From positions 62,001-126,000 of the forward strand of contig JADKCL010000002.1 of assembly GCA_016718825.1 (NCBI GenBank): DNA of 64,000 nucleotides, given 5' to 3'. The position numbers were made by a program, and so were the translations under genes. Shown in pieces: positions 41,462 through 50,366 of this stretch (the stretch's first letter is position 1; each line of letters begins with the position of its first letter). Under the pieces are notes generated by a model. That model saw only the letters and a program-made list of their open reading frames with translations, ran no database searches and was not told where the DNA came from. The stretch comes from Bacteroidota bacterium (lineage in GTDB: Bacteria; Bacteroidota; Bacteroidia; J057; JADKCL01).

Positions 41462-43798
41462 TTAGAATCTACAATCTATGCCCCCAAATGCATTGATTCC
41501 CGGCGCCGGGTTCCAGAAGCGACCGTTGACGGCATTGAGATTGGGAAAGTTCGTATACCGCGTGTTGAGCAGGTTGTTCACGCCAACGAATGGCGAAAGG
41601 GTAACGGCAGTTCCAACTGGTTTTGTTTTGTATTGCCGAATTCTAAAAGTATGGGAAGCTTTCAGATTGAGCAGCATATAACTGGGTTGCGCCACCGTGT
41701 TGGCGTTGTTCAGCCAAGATTTGCCGACCAATTGTTGGGTAAATTGGATTTCTGTCGACTGCTTGATCAGCCAATCCGCTTGAAAATTGGCGGTGAAAGT
41801 TGGCACCCCTGGGATCGCCTTTCCAGCAAAAGAAACGCCATCCAATGCATAGTCATTGAATCTGAAATACTGAAAAGCCCCCGATGCCGTCAAAGCCAAC
41901 ACATGCGCATCCGATGTCCTTGAAAGTTTGATTTTCGGAGCCGAAGCAAACATTTCCAGTCCGATTTGTGTGGTGCGGCCATTGTTTTCAAAGACGGTTC
42001 GGCCGCTGTTCAATGTTTGGGGCACGATCGTATTCCAAATGGTATGGTGGTAGAGGCTGATTTCTGCAACTGCCTTGCGTTGGAAAAACCTGAACAATCC
42101 TTTGACTTCTCCATTCAGACCATATTCTGGGAGCAGATCGGTTTGGAATTGCCCGAGCGAGTCCGTCATTTCCCAGAGTGCTGGCGGCGAATAACCCGTA
42201 GCCAATCGCACCGCAATCGACTTTCTGAAGTAATTCGGAGCATCTCGCCATTTCCAAGTGAAACTGACCGCCGGCGTTGGAGCCAATTTCGTTTTGCCTA
42301 GCGGAATGGTTTCGATGGAGGACCATGCTTCAGATTGCAAATAGGCCACTTTGCTGAGGCTCACATCCGAAAGGAGTTGCATCTTGGAAGACAAGCGGTG
42401 CTCCAATGCCGCGAAAACATGGGCTTGTGTCGAACGTGTTTTGGAGTCCGTATTCAGTATTCCCGGATTCCCGAGTACGTTTTCAAACTGCTGGTAATCA
42501 AGGAATCCAACTTGGTATTCTGTCCCGAATTGCCATTGGAAATCGAAATTTTTGTAGGTCCTCAATTCGATTCGACCACCGAAACTATTGTCTTGCTCGA
42601 CTTTGTAGCCTTGATTGAAAACGCTGGTCGCAAAGGGATTTTGCTTGTCGGTCCAATGAAAATAGGCGTTGGTGCTGATCCGAGTCCATTTTCCGAGATT
42701 GGTCGAATGCGCGCCTGCGAGCCTCAGGTGGCGTCTCTCAACATGCGCATCACCAGCCTCGCTTACGGGTAGTGCCTGCCTGGGATTGGAAGCAGCCTCG
42801 GCACTGTCCAGCGAACCCGGCAATTCCCAGAAACCTTGATAATAGGTTGCATTTCCCTGCAAAAAGTGCCTTCCAGCGACTTTATTCCCTGAAATTTGAG
42901 CAAGAATTTTCTGATTGGCCTCCTGTGCGCGGTAGCCCGCGTAAGATTGCCTCACCAACGTCAAGGTGACGTTCTCATTGGTGTTGTGCTCGCTCATCCA
43001 GCCCACTTGCAGCGCCGATCGAAGATAACCGTAGGAACCGACGGATTGGCTAAGCAGCCCTCCTCGGAGACCGATTTGGGGACGATCTTCGAAGGAAAGC
43101 AGCGCAACGCCTGACGACACCGGACCGTACCGGCTTGCCCAAGGGCCTTTCAAAATCTCCATTTTCCCGATGGCAACCGGGTCGATCAATTCCAATGCAG
43201 TAGAACCGTCAGGATTGGTCAAAGGTGTGCCCGCTAAATACGCCTTCACGTCGCGCACACCAAAAGGGGAACGGAGAAAGCCGCCCCGAATCGCCAAGCG
43301 CCGACTTCCTCCCGGCCCGCGCGATTCAAATTTGACGCCGGGCACAAGATTCAAGCCCTGTTCAATAGAGGAATTGTCGCCTCGCCGCGTCTCGGATTCG
43401 GAGATTTTGTTCATTCCGCGGATGTCCTCTTCGATTTCGACGGTGATCGGGACGGGACCTCCGATATATTCGATCTCCCGAAGCACGGAATGGTACTCAA
43501 ATTGGTTCTTGCCCTTGGGCCAAATTTTTTGCAGCCGGTAGAGGGTGTCTTCGTAATAGCCTATCGCCGAGATCAGCACAAATTCGGGAATTTCCTTCAT
43601 TTTCAAGCTGAATCGGCCGTTTTCGTCGGCGTAGGCACCTTCATGCCCATTGGCTGACACGACTTTCGCAAACGCAATGGGCTCATTCGGATCTTCGCTG
43701 TGGACGGTCCCGGTCAATACAAATCCCTGCCCATTTTGCGCCATGGTCGAGCAAACAAAGAAAAGCGAAAGGAAAAGTGTCAGGAGGCCGTTCTTCAT
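41462..43798 (-). CDS. TonB-dependent outer-membrane receptor
   Basis: From ATG 43798 the protein has 778 aa; the frame is open to 44143, but only this start gives a signal peptide (LLTLFLSLFFVCSTMAQ). After it come a carboxypeptidase-like domain (about 27-105: GTVHSEDPNEPIAFAKV, ENGRFSLKM), a plug (IEQGLNLVPGVKFESRGPGG, LAIRGG, VEILKGPWASRYGP-like stretch about 205) and a 22-strand barrel ending in NAFGGIDCRF with terminal Phe. No SusD partner is adjacent, so metal chelate, vitamin or small-molecule uptake is more likely than glycan uptake. The substrate is unknown. Confidence 0.92.
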   Translation of the reverse strand: MKNGLLTLFLSLFFVCSTMAQNGQGFVLTGTVHSEDPNEPIAFAKVVSANGHEGAYADENGRFSLKMKEIPEFVLISAIGYYEDTLYRLQKIWPKGKNQFEYHSVLREIEYIGGPVPITVEIEEDIRGMNKISESETRRGDNSSIEQGLNLVPGVKFESRGPGGSRRLAIRGGFLRSPFGVRDVKAYLAGTPLTNPDGSTALELIDPVAIGKMEILKGPWASRYGPVSSGVALLSFEDRPQIGLRGGLLSQSVGSYGYLRSALQVGWMSEHNTNENVTLTLVRQSYAGYRAQEANQKILAQISGNKVAGRHFLQGNATYYQGFWELPGSLDSAEAASNPRQALPVSEAGDAHVERRHLRLAGAHSTNLGKWTRISTNAYFHWTDKQNPFATSVFNQGYKVEQDNSFGGRIELRTYKNFDFQWQFGTEYQVGFLDYQQFENVLGNPGILNTDSKTRSTQAHVFAALEHRLSSKMQLLSDVSLSKVAYLQSEAWSSIETIPLGKTKLAPTPAVSFTWKWRDAPNYFRKSIAVRLATGYSPPALWEMTDSLGQFQTDLLPEYGLNGEVKGLFRFFQRKAVAEISLYHHTIWNTIVPQTLNSGRTVFENNGRTTQIGLEMFASAPKIKLSRTSDAHVLALTASGAFQYFRFNDYALDGVSFAGKAIPGVPTFTANFQADWLIKQSTEIQFTQQLVGKSWLNNANTVAQPSYMLLNLKASHTFRIRQYKTKPVGTAVTLSPFVGVNNLLNTRYTNFPNLNAVNGRFWNPAPGINAFGGIDCRF

Positions 43799-43846
43799 TC
43801 GACCAAAATAATGAGAATGAATTTGGGGTGCAACTTCCATGCAGCG

Positions 43847-43854
43847 TAGTTTTG
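43847..43854 (+). promoter_or_regulatory. -7 element for the SMP-30-like lipoprotein gene
   Basis: TAGTTTTG matches TAnnTTTG fully, and TTTG at 43822-43825 is 21 nt upstream, slightly longer than the usual spacer. It gives a leader of about 75 nt before ATG 43934. Confidence 0.5.
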
Positions 43855-43933
43855 ATCCTATTGCGAAAGCACGCGTTTGCTGGAAGTTAATGCGCTTTGG
43901 ATCACCAATAACGCTAAATTGCCAGCAAAATTG

Positions 43934-44944
43934 ATGTCCGTGAATCCGATTCGACAAAAACTGTTCCTGCTGATTGTCCTGGCCGCCGTCGGCGCGACAG
44001 GCTGTGTTTCCATTCCAAAAGGACCGCTCAATGGCGGGAAACAAATTGCCGTCGGCCCGGGAACCGAAGATTTGATTTTGGATGATTTCGGCGATCGTCC
44101 ACGCATTTTGATTTCCTGCGATGATCGCCGCCATGGCGTTCATTCGCAGTTTGGCGCCATTTGCAGCTATGATCCGGCGACAGGAAAAGTGGATACCCTA
44201 CGAATGAAAGAATACCCTCACGGATTGGCATTCCGGCCACACGGCATTGATTTGCAGCAAATTGGGGAGCGGTTGCATCTATTTGTCGTCTGCCACGACG
44301 ACACTGCCGGCCACCACTGGATCGCTGATTTTCAAGTAGATGGCAACGATTTACTTTGGGTGCAAAATTTCCATTCGGGAATGCTCACGTCCCCAAATGG
44401 CGTTGCTGCGATGCCAAGCGGGGATTTGTATGTGACCAACGACCATCTCAAACGCGGAGACAACGCTGAGTCCCTCTTCAAGAAAAAAGTCGCCGAAATC
44501 ATCCATTTCCGCCCGGATCGCAGCGATGAAGTGGCTTACAAAGGTATTGCCTACGGCAATGGCATCACGCAACGCAACGGCTACGTGTACGTGGCTGCCA
44601 CCGTTGAAAATGCTATTTACAGATTCAAAGTCAACACAGACGGGACTTTGGGTGACAAAACCAGGATCGCAAAGGTCAAAGGACCCGACAATTTGCGCTG
44701 GGATGGGGACGACCTGCTGGTAGCCTGCCATTTGCGCCTTTTGAAATTTCTTGCACACGCTAAAAATGCAAAAAAGCGCAGTCCCACAACTGTTTACCGC
44801 ATTCAGCCGGGAAATATGAAACCGATTGCTGTCTATGGCGACAAGGGTAAAACGATTTCTGGCGGATCCACAGCCTTGATGTTCAAGGACCGATTGTTCG
44901 TGAGCCAAGTGTTTGAAAACTGGATCGTTGAGGTCCAAAAGTAA
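43934..44944 (+). CDS. SMP-30/gluconolactonase-like beta-propeller lipoprotein
   Basis: A 336-aa protein from ATG 43934 with a lipoprotein signal (LFLLIVLAAVGATGC); the frame extends to 43877. The mature part looks like a six-bladed propeller of the SMP-30/arylesterase/paraoxonase type: AFRPHGIDLQQI, HSGMLTSPNGVAAMPSGDLY, VTNDH, GITQRNGYVYVAATVENAIY and GPDNLRWDGDDLLVACH. In that family the Asn/Asp residues of SPNG, TNDH and PDNLR coordinate calcium, which fits lactonase or arylesterase activity at the cell envelope. It is divergent from the TonB receptor. Confidence 0.85.
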   Translation: MSVNPIRQKLFLLIVLAAVGATGCVSIPKGPLNGGKQIAVGPGTEDLILDDFGDRPRILISCDDRRHGVHSQFGAICSYDPATGKVDTLRMKEYPHGLAFRPHGIDLQQIGERLHLFVVCHDDTAGHHWIADFQVDGNDLLWVQNFHSGMLTSPNGVAAMPSGDLYVTNDHLKRGDNAESLFKKKVAEIIHFRPDRSDEVAYKGIAYGNGITQRNGYVYVAATVENAIYRFKVNTDGTLGDKTRIAKVKGPDNLRWDGDDLLVACHLRLLKFLAHAKNAKKRSPTTVYRIQPGNMKPIAVYGDKGKTISGGSTALMFKDRLFVSQVFENWIVEVQK

Positions 44945-45037
44945 ACCGGTTGTGGAGAAATAGGAGTGCAATTCACCAAAAATGGACTGAATTTTGCCTT
45001 TCAAAGGAATCTGAATTTACTCGAAATCCCATTCGTT

Positions 45038-45625
45038 ATGAAGAATCGCTATTTCATCGCCCTTTTGCTCATTGCGGTCACGCTAGGCGGTTGCAAGTCG
45101 ATGCGTGAGTTGAAGAATCTCACAAAGTGTCAGTTCCGGATCGGAACGGTGAAGGGGATTACCCTTGCCGGCGTCAACATTCAGACCGTTCGCCGATTTG
45201 CAGATTTGAAGCTCACCGATGCCACCAAGGTCGGCGCTGCTTTGGCATCCGGCAATCTTCCTTTGGCGATGACGATCAATTTGGAGGTAAAAAACCCCAA
45301 TAAGTCGCTTGCAGCCATGAATCGTATGGAATGGATCGCAGTCATCGATCAGTATGACATCCTCAACGGAATCGTTGGCAATCGTATCGAGGTAGCACCC
45401 AATGGGGGAGTGGCGACAATTCCTTTGACCGTGAGTGCCAACTTGAGAAGCGTCCTGAAAACCCTCGGCAAAACCGAATTGCTGGACTTTGGGATGGGGT
45501 TGACCGACCAAAGTGACCGGCCTTCGCGGGTGGCCTTGAAGCTGAAGCCGACCATCATGGTGGGCAAACATCCGCTGGAGTATCCGGGATGGCTCACGGT
45601 GAAGCGCGAGTTTACCTCGCAGTAA
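45038..45625 (+). CDS. LEA14-like (WHy domain) lipoprotein
   Basis: A 195-aa protein from ATG 45038 with a lipobox (LIAVTLGGC). The mature part resembles LEA type 2/WHy proteins: a beta-sandwich with ITLAGVNIQTV, MTINLEVKNPNKSLAAMNRM and a closing stretch LKPTIMVGKHPLEYPGWL. Bacterial members are anchored to the outer membrane and linked to desiccation or envelope stability by similarity only. It follows the SMP-30-like gene by 93 bp, perhaps in one operon. Confidence 0.83.
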   Translation: MKNRYFIALLLIAVTLGGCKSMRELKNLTKCQFRIGTVKGITLAGVNIQTVRRFADLKLTDATKVGAALASGNLPLAMTINLEVKNPNKSLAAMNRMEWIAVIDQYDILNGIVGNRIEVAPNGGVATIPLTVSANLRSVLKTLGKTELLDFGMGLTDQSDRPSRVALKLKPTIMVGKHPLEYPGWLTVKREFTSQ

Positions 45626-45720
45626 TTTGATGCAAGCAATGCCAAAGGCATTCCTTGCTGATCCAGCCCTTGGTTTTTCAAACGGATTGTTGATATTCGA
45701 AGAAGAAAAATAGATTCACA

Positions 45721-46146
45721 ATGTCGATTCGCCCATTTCACCTTGCATTTCCGGTCAAAGACCTGGACGCAACCCGTAAGTTTTATACCGAAACCCTCGG
45801 CTGTCGCGTAGGGCGCAGTGCAGATCTCTGGATCGACTTTGACTTTTATGGACATCAGATCAGCGCCCATTTGGTGCCGGAAAACCAGTCTGAGAAGCGG
45901 AGCAATCCCGTGGATGGCAAAAATGTACCTGTTTCGCATTGGGGCGTCATCCTCGATTGGGATACTTGGCATGTGCTGAGCGAACGCCTCACCGATCTTG
46001 GAATCGAATTTATCATTGCGCCTTACCTGCGTTTTGCAGGAGAACCTGGCGAGCAAGCAACGATGTTTTTTCAGGATCCCAGTGGCAATTGCTTGGAATT
46101 CAAGTCATTCAAGGACGATTCGCATATTTTCAGGGCTTCGTTTTGA
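45721..46146 (+). CDS. VOC/glyoxalase superfamily protein
   Basis: A 141-aa protein with two beta-alpha-beta-beta-beta units typical of the vicinal oxygen chelate fold: FHLAFPVKDLDATRKFYTET at the start and FFQDPSGNCLEFKSFKD at the end. The first His and the last Glu (LEF) are the usual metal ligands. Members include dioxygenases, glyoxalases and resistance proteins, so the reaction is open. It probably ends a rightward group that started at 43934. Confidence 0.88.
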   Translation: MSIRPFHLAFPVKDLDATRKFYTETLGCRVGRSADLWIDFDFYGHQISAHLVPENQSEKRSNPVDGKNVPVSHWGVILDWDTWHVLSERLTDLGIEFIIAPYLRFAGEPGEQATMFFQDPSGNCLEFKSFKDDSHIFRASF

Positions 46147-46176
46147 AGACATGGTGGGAAGAGGGCGGTGGCGGAA

Positions 46177-46920
46177 TCAGTCGCGGGATTGAAAACGCAA
46201 CCGAATTCCACGCCAAAAAATCGATGCAAAATTGAGCGATTCACGCAGCAGAATGCCGATTCTTGCCTTTGAGAAAACCACCCCCGGTTTCAATTCAACC
46301 TCTACAGGTACAATTTTCAGGTCTGGAGTACTCGAGGCGAGGAAAATGAACTCAAGATCGAAGAGAAAGCGGTCAATCCGCGTCTGAAGGAAAAGCTGTT
46401 TCCCCTTCGCATTAAAACCTTTGAGCCCACACTGTGTATCTTGAATCTTGATGCGCAGAAAGGTTTTTAGCATCCACCTTAAAACTTTGGAAATGAACCG
46501 TCGAGCGGCAGGTACGTGCGTGTAATATTCCGCATCACGAATCCCGGCTGCGATATCGGCTTTTCCGCTGACCAAGGTATCGAAAATGGCCAAAAACGAA
46601 GCATCTGTATAGGGAAAGTCAATGTCTGTATAGATTTGGAAGTCACCTTTGCTTGCCTCCACGCCTGCCCTGAGTGCATGGCCTTTCCCATGATTGGGAT
46701 GGTAGGAGAAATAGCGAAACCGGGTAAGTTGTTGGTGAAGCCCTTCAATTTCAAGACTTCCGACTCCCCGCTTAGATCCATCGTCGACCAAGATCAAGCA
46801 CACTTCTACATCCGGCCCCAAAACCTTCTCCAAATGCTGGACTGTTTGTGGCAAAACCGCAGCCCATCCGCTGGGTGGATTGTAGCAAGGCAATATGATA
46901 TCGAGCCTGATTGTGGACAT
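46177..46920 (-). CDS. Family 2 glycosyltransferase (DPM1/ALG5-like)
   Basis: A 247-aa GT-A enzyme from ATG 46920; the 56 extra residues to 47088 are not family-like. Motifs are RLDIILPCYNPPSGW, LILVDDGSKRG (donor-binding Asp), GKGHALRAGVEASKG, YTDIDFPYTD (DxD-type) and the acceptor-side DTQCGLKGFNA. The last is typical of dolichyl/undecaprenyl-phosphate sugar transferases. It lacks the C-terminal membrane pair of the second GT2 at 61018. It likely builds a lipid-linked sugar or a surface glycan. Confidence 0.9.
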   Translation of the reverse strand: MSTIRLDIILPCYNPPSGWAAVLPQTVQHLEKVLGPDVEVCLILVDDGSKRGVGSLEIEGLHQQLTRFRYFSYHPNHGKGHALRAGVEASKGDFQIYTDIDFPYTDASFLAIFDTLVSGKADIAAGIRDAEYYTHVPAARRFISKVLRWMLKTFLRIKIQDTQCGLKGFNAKGKQLFLQTRIDRFLFDLEFIFLASSTPDLKIVPVEVELKPGVVFSKARIGILLRESLNFASIFWRGIRLRFQSRD

Positions 46921-47177
46921 GTGGCCTCTGAAAGCGCAGAATGAACCGCAAACTACAGATTTCAACCACCATTTTCCAAAGAGAAGAAAAACATGGAGGC
47001 CAAGCTGGCACGAAAAATGCAAAGCACCCTGTGTCCCTCGGCTTTTCCGCGGGATCCTTGCGCGGAAAATTGTACAATTTCTATGCAACAGGTGCCGAGG
47101 GCTGTGAATATCTCCGCGGATTGAAATGAGATTCGTTTTAAAATTTGATTAGTTTTACCATCCAAAATCCAAAAACG

Positions 47178-47948
47178 ATGAAGAAATTTTTGCTGATAGC
47201 TTTATTATTGGGTGCATTTGGCTTCGTCCAAGCCCAAAAAAATGCGCAAATTCTTGAATTGATGACTGCCGCCCAGCGTTTGCGGGATGCCAACAATGAG
47301 GGGGCAGCGATTCCAAAGTACGAGGCGGTTCTCAAGCTTGATCCAGGTCATTATGAGGCTTTGCATTCGATCAGTCTGATGTACTCGCGTGTAGGAAACC
47401 GATTTACCGAGGCTGACCGTGCCAAAAAGGAAGAATACTTCAACAAGGCGAAGTCTTACGCTGAAAAAGCCATGGTTGCCAATCCAACTGATGCCGAAGG
47501 CCAATTTGTGATGGGCGTTGCCATGGGCAGAATGGCGCTGATTTCGGATGCCAAAGGCCGCGTTGCAGCCTCCAAGGATATCAAAAAGTATGCTGAAGCA
47601 GCGATCCGGTACAATCCCAATCATGCAGGTGCATGGGACATCTTGGGTCGTTGGAACATCAAAGTTGCCAACTTGAACTTTGCGGAGAAAGCAGCTGCCA
47701 ACTTGCTTTTTGGCGGTGTGCCCGAGGGTGCGAGCAACGAAAACGCAATTCGCTGCTTTAATAACGCGCTGAGCTACAAACCCAACTACATCCTTTATAT
47801 GTATGACTTGGCCACGGCGTATTATCAAATCAAAAATGTCACCAAGGCCAAGGAGTTGTTGAATGCACTCATCAAGCTTGCCCCTGTAACGCAGGATGAT
47901 CCTGACGTGCAGAAGGAAGCAAAAATGATGCTTCAAACGATGAAGTAA
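47178..47948 (+). CDS. Exported tetratricopeptide-repeat protein
   Basis: A 256-aa protein from ATG 47178 with a signal peptide (MKKFLLIALLLGAFGFVQAQ). TPR-like helices fill the mature part: AIPKYEAVLKLDPGHYEALH, YAEKAMVANPTDAEGQFVMG, YAEAAIRYNPNHAGAWDILG, CFNNALSYKPNYILYMYDLA. It belongs to a type of periplasmic TPR protein common in Bacteroidota, with no defined partner. A TTG at 47145 opens the same frame but has no signal-peptide logic. It ends at a strong UUCG hairpin terminator. Confidence 0.87.
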   Translation: MKKFLLIALLLGAFGFVQAQKNAQILELMTAAQRLRDANNEGAAIPKYEAVLKLDPGHYEALHSISLMYSRVGNRFTEADRAKKEEYFNKAKSYAEKAMVANPTDAEGQFVMGVAMGRMALISDAKGRVAASKDIKKYAEAAIRYNPNHAGAWDILGRWNIKVANLNFAEKAAANLLFGGVPEGASNENAIRCFNNALSYKPNYILYMYDLATAYYQIKNVTKAKELLNALIKLAPVTQDDPDVQKEAKMMLQTMK

Positions 47949-47970
47949 TCCTTTTTTGAAACGTATCATT

Positions 47971-48012
47971 GATTGGTTAGTCCGCTTCGGTGGGTTAACC
48001 AATCTCTTTTTT
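47971..48012 (+). terminator. Terminator with 15-bp stem and UUCG tetraloop
   Basis: GATTGGTTA (47971-47979) pairs with TAACCAATC (47996-48004). The intervening GTCCGC-TTCG-GTGGGT continues the stem with three G-U pairs, giving 15 consecutive pairs capped by UUCG, followed by TCTTTTTTT. It ends only 10 bp before the next start codon. Confidence 0.88.
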
Positions 48013-48022
48013 TGACGGCAGT

Positions 48023-48781
48023 ATGACGAAGTTCGTTGTTCTTCTCACGTTTTGGGCAGCATTGTTGGCTGGCGTTCCCGTGACCGCACAAGTCATCAAC
48101 ACAGAGCAAAAGCGCACGATCCAAGACTCCGATGGTTGGATCGGTTCCGTAGACGTTGGCTTTGGCCTGACAAAAAACACACGTACGATCCTGCAAACAA
48201 ATTCGCGGATCAATGCGCAGTACCATAAAAAGCGGCATACGCTTCTGTTGCTCAATGACTTGAGCCTTTTGAAGGTCGACAGCAATTCGATCCAAAACAG
48301 CGGTTTTCAGCATGTGCGTTATGCCTATCAACTGCGAAAGTACCTGATCCCTGAGGCTTTCGTACAGGCCCAGTACAACCAGGTTTGGAAATTGGATTTC
48401 CGGTTTCTGGCAGGGGCGGGGCCGAGGTTCCAGCTCCTAAAAAATGATTCAAACCGCGTTTTTATGGGTGTTTTGGGCATGTATGAATTCGAAAAGGTCG
48501 ATGGCGGATTGCGCTACAACCGCGATTTCAGAGTGAGTGCGTATTTAAGTATGGGCTTCGGGCTGAACAAAAAATTGACCTTTGAAAGTATCACCTATTT
48601 TCAGCCTTTGATTCGGATGCCAAGGGATTTCAGGTTGAGCAGCGAATCTTCCCTGCGCGCGGCCATTACCAAGCACCTCGGTTTCAAAACCAGTTTCCAG
48701 CTCAATTTTGATTCGCGTCCGCCAGACGGTCTCACACGGATGTTTTACAGCTTCCAGAATGGGCTGACGTTCAAGTTCTAG
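48023..48781 (+). CDS. DUF481-type outer-membrane protein
   Basis: A 252-aa protein with a signal peptide (VVLLTFWAALLAGVPVTAQ) and alternating beta-strand pattern: GWIGSVDVGFGLTKNTRTIL, HTLLLLNDLSLLKVDSNS, YAYQLRKYLIPEAFVQAQYN, LAGAGPRFQLL. It ends with an aromatic (LTFKF), as outer-membrane barrels do. DUF481 proteins are small beta-barrels, sometimes salt-induced, of unknown transport role. The stop overlaps the end of the convergent zinc-ribbon gene by 11 bp. Confidence 0.85.
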   Translation: MTKFVVLLTFWAALLAGVPVTAQVINTEQKRTIQDSDGWIGSVDVGFGLTKNTRTILQTNSRINAQYHKKRHTLLLLNDLSLLKVDSNSIQNSGFQHVRYAYQLRKYLIPEAFVQAQYNQVWKLDFRFLAGAGPRFQLLKNDSNRVFMGVLGMYEFEKVDGGLRYNRDFRVSAYLSMGFGLNKKLTFESITYFQPLIRMPRDFRLSSESSLRAAITKHLGFKTSFQLNFDSRPPDGLTRMFYSFQNGLTFKF

Positions 48782-49160
48782 GTGAACGAGCCCTTAACTG
48801 ACTCACGAAGTCCAGAAAGCCCTTCCGATACCCGCAATGGTCGCAAACCCAGTCAAATGCGAGCTTGGGTTCGATCTTTTGCTGGAAGACCAAGTCGTTG
48901 AATCCCAAATGCTGATGCCTCGGCAAGCCGAAAAAGTAGGAGGGGTAGGTGCCGAAATCAATCTGGCAGAAATCACAAAGGACAAGCGAAAATTCCCCGA
49001 AGACGAGCACCTCGTTGTAACTATGGGCCAAGTCCTCCAACATGCGCAATTCGCGTGGATCACCACCGCATTCCATGCAGGGGGAAACCGGTCGCCAAAC
49101 CAATGCGGTGTTGCACAACGGGCATAACGGAGCCGGTTCAGCAGGAGGATTTTCCTTCAT
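48771..49160 (-). CDS. Small protein with four CxxC zinc-ribbon motifs
   Basis: A 129-aa soluble protein with paired cysteines: CPLC, CMEC, CDFC and CDHC (residues about 13-110), enough for two zinc ribbons. The rest is hydrophobic with strands (SYNEVLVFGEFSLVLCDFCQ). No family was recognised. It starts 3 bp after the stop of the next upstream gene (49163), so both form one leftward operon. Confidence 0.75.
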   Translation of the reverse strand: MKENPPAEPAPLCPLCNTALVWRPVSPCMECGGDPRELRMLEDLAHSYNEVLVFGEFSLVLCDFCQIDFGTYPSYFFGLPRHQHLGFNDLVFQQKIEPKLAFDWVCDHCGYRKGFLDFVSQLRARSPRT

Positions 49161-49162
49161 GC

Positions 49163-49711
49163 CTATTTGGTGGAGTCGCCGACGAAATTGTCTTCCTTGT
49201 GCTTGAAAAGTACATTGAACGTTGTCAAGGTCCCGTAGATGCGGGTGATGTACTGTTGCAGATCCACCTTTTCGCCATCGTCAAGGCCTTTGCTGGCATT
49301 GATTTTTTGCTCCATGACGCGCAGGCGGTCGCGTAGCATCACGATCTTGTGGAAAAATTGCTCGATGGGGACTTCCTTGGCGGCAAGTCCTGGATCTTTG
49401 GGTTGCAGGAGCATGTTCCCGCCGCGCCAGCGATCGCCGATTTGCACGAGTTCGGTGACGTCGCTCCATTTGCGCAGGATGCGCATGAGCATTTGTTCGA
49501 CATCCCAAAGACTCACGCCATCTTCGTCCGGATCGATCTTCTCGATGATCATGATGTCCTGATCATTTTTAGCCAGGTCCTTTTCGCCTTCTTCGATGAA
49601 CATCACCGTGTACGTCATTGCATGAATGCCGATGATGACCCCTTTTCCAAATTTGTTGTGGCTGATGCGCGAGCCAATTCCAAGTTGTGCGATACCCATA
49701 TTCCGTTTCAA
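49163..49711 (-). CDS. Conserved-looking cytoplasmic protein with UvrD/PcrA C-terminal-like Tudor motif
   Basis: A 182-aa protein (ATG 49699 is an alternative start). The N-terminus GSRISHNKFGKGVIIGIHAM resembles the short Tudor-like motif (V.H..FG.G.V) at the end of UvrD/PcrA helicases, which binds RNA polymerase. The rest is helical (QMLMRILRKWSDVTELVQIG, IEQFFHKIVMLRDRLRVMEQ). Such a motif-plus-helix protein could touch transcription complexes, but this is inference from one motif. It is the first gene of a two-gene operon. Confidence 0.75.
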   Translation of the reverse strand: MKRNMGIAQLGIGSRISHNKFGKGVIIGIHAMTYTVMFIEEGEKDLAKNDQDIMIIEKIDPDEDGVSLWDVEQMLMRILRKWSDVTELVQIGDRWRGGNMLLQPKDPGLAAKEVPIEQFFHKIVMLRDRLRVMEQKINASKGLDDGEKVDLQQYITRIYGTLTTFNVLFKHKEDNFVGDSTK

Positions 49712-50159
49712 TAGATTAGAGTCGCTAATCTAGGGAGCGGGAGTGTAGGATTCAAGGATTTTGGACGTGGATTTTGCGGAAATGCAATTCGACCTAGCAT
49801 CTCCATAGCCAACCGCCCACTTCTCTGGACTTGTTAAATCACTTAACAACTACCACACAACTCGCCTAATTTGTTAGACACCCCCCTGTTCTAAAGCGGA
49901 GACAAGGGTAAATCGATTTAGGTGGTTTTGGTGTAAGAATTGACCAAAAAGTGCGTTGAAAATCGTTAGTAAAGTTTGGCGAGGAGATCATTTTTGTGGT
50001 TATCAACATCAAAAATAGCCCATGTTGATAGTTTTAGTAAATTGATATACAGAGAATTATGAACTATTTTAGCTTTAGTTATGATTTTTCATTGACTTCC
50101 GAATCGAATTGTATTTAATTCGCACTCGAAAAGTAACACCACCCGAAAAGTTTACAGTG
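49712..50159. other. AT-rich intergenic region
   Basis: This 448-bp region has no ORF of note. TTGTTAA (49831-49837) and TTAACAA (49843-49849) form a 7-bp inverted repeat around ATCAC, a possible operator. TTGACT (50092-50097) and TATTTAAT (50112-50119), 17 nt apart counted from the TTG, are a weak promoter candidate for the peptide gene at 50160. Confidence 0.45.
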
Positions 50160-50276
50160 ATGAAAGTTAAAGTAGTTTTGATGTCCTTGGTTCTGATCTC
50201 CCTCGCGCTTGTTTATTCTGTCAAGGTCATCGTTCGTCTTGCCCGTGTGATGATGGGCCGTCAGGTCGGAGCCTGA
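50160..50276 (+). CDS. 38-aa single-span membrane peptide
   Basis: A short ORF starting ATG 50160 and ending TGA 50276. The peptide has a basic start (MKVKV), one hydrophobic helix (VLMSLVLISLALVYSV) and a basic tail (RLARVMMGRQ), so it should sit once in the inner membrane. Support comes from its isolation between a candidate promoter and a 13-bp perfect-stem terminator starting 7 bp after the stop. No family was recognised; similar peptides may be toxins, regulators or small subunits. Confidence 0.6.
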   Translation: MKVKVVLMSLVLISLALVYSVKVIVRLARVMMGRQVGA

Positions 50277-50282
50277 TTCTTC

Positions 50283-50328
50283 GCGCTTGGCGATGGCTTT
50301 GCGTCATCGCCAAGCGCTTTGAATTTTT
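50283..50328 (+). terminator. Rho-independent terminator of the peptide gene
   Basis: GCGCTTGGCGATG (50283-50295), a 9-nt loop, CATCGCCAAGCGC (50305-50317): a 13-bp perfect stem followed by TTTGAATTTTT. Confidence 0.88.
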
Positions 50329-50366
50329 ACAGGACAAACCGCCTTCCAAACGACCAATCGCTCAGC

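Noticed and set aside
41231..41923. 230-codon plus-strand frame crossing two minus-strand genes
   Set aside because: It runs across the end of the DUF2007-like gene and the TonB receptor without any motif or start signal.
43799..44143. N-terminal extension of the TonB receptor
   Set aside because: The 115 extra residues come before a clear signal peptide and would bury it; they also overlap the divergent lipoprotein gene.
46921..47088. 56-residue N-terminal extension of the GT2 gene at 46177
   Set aside because: The residues are not glycosyltransferase-like and the Rossmann-like first strand starts right after ATG 46920.
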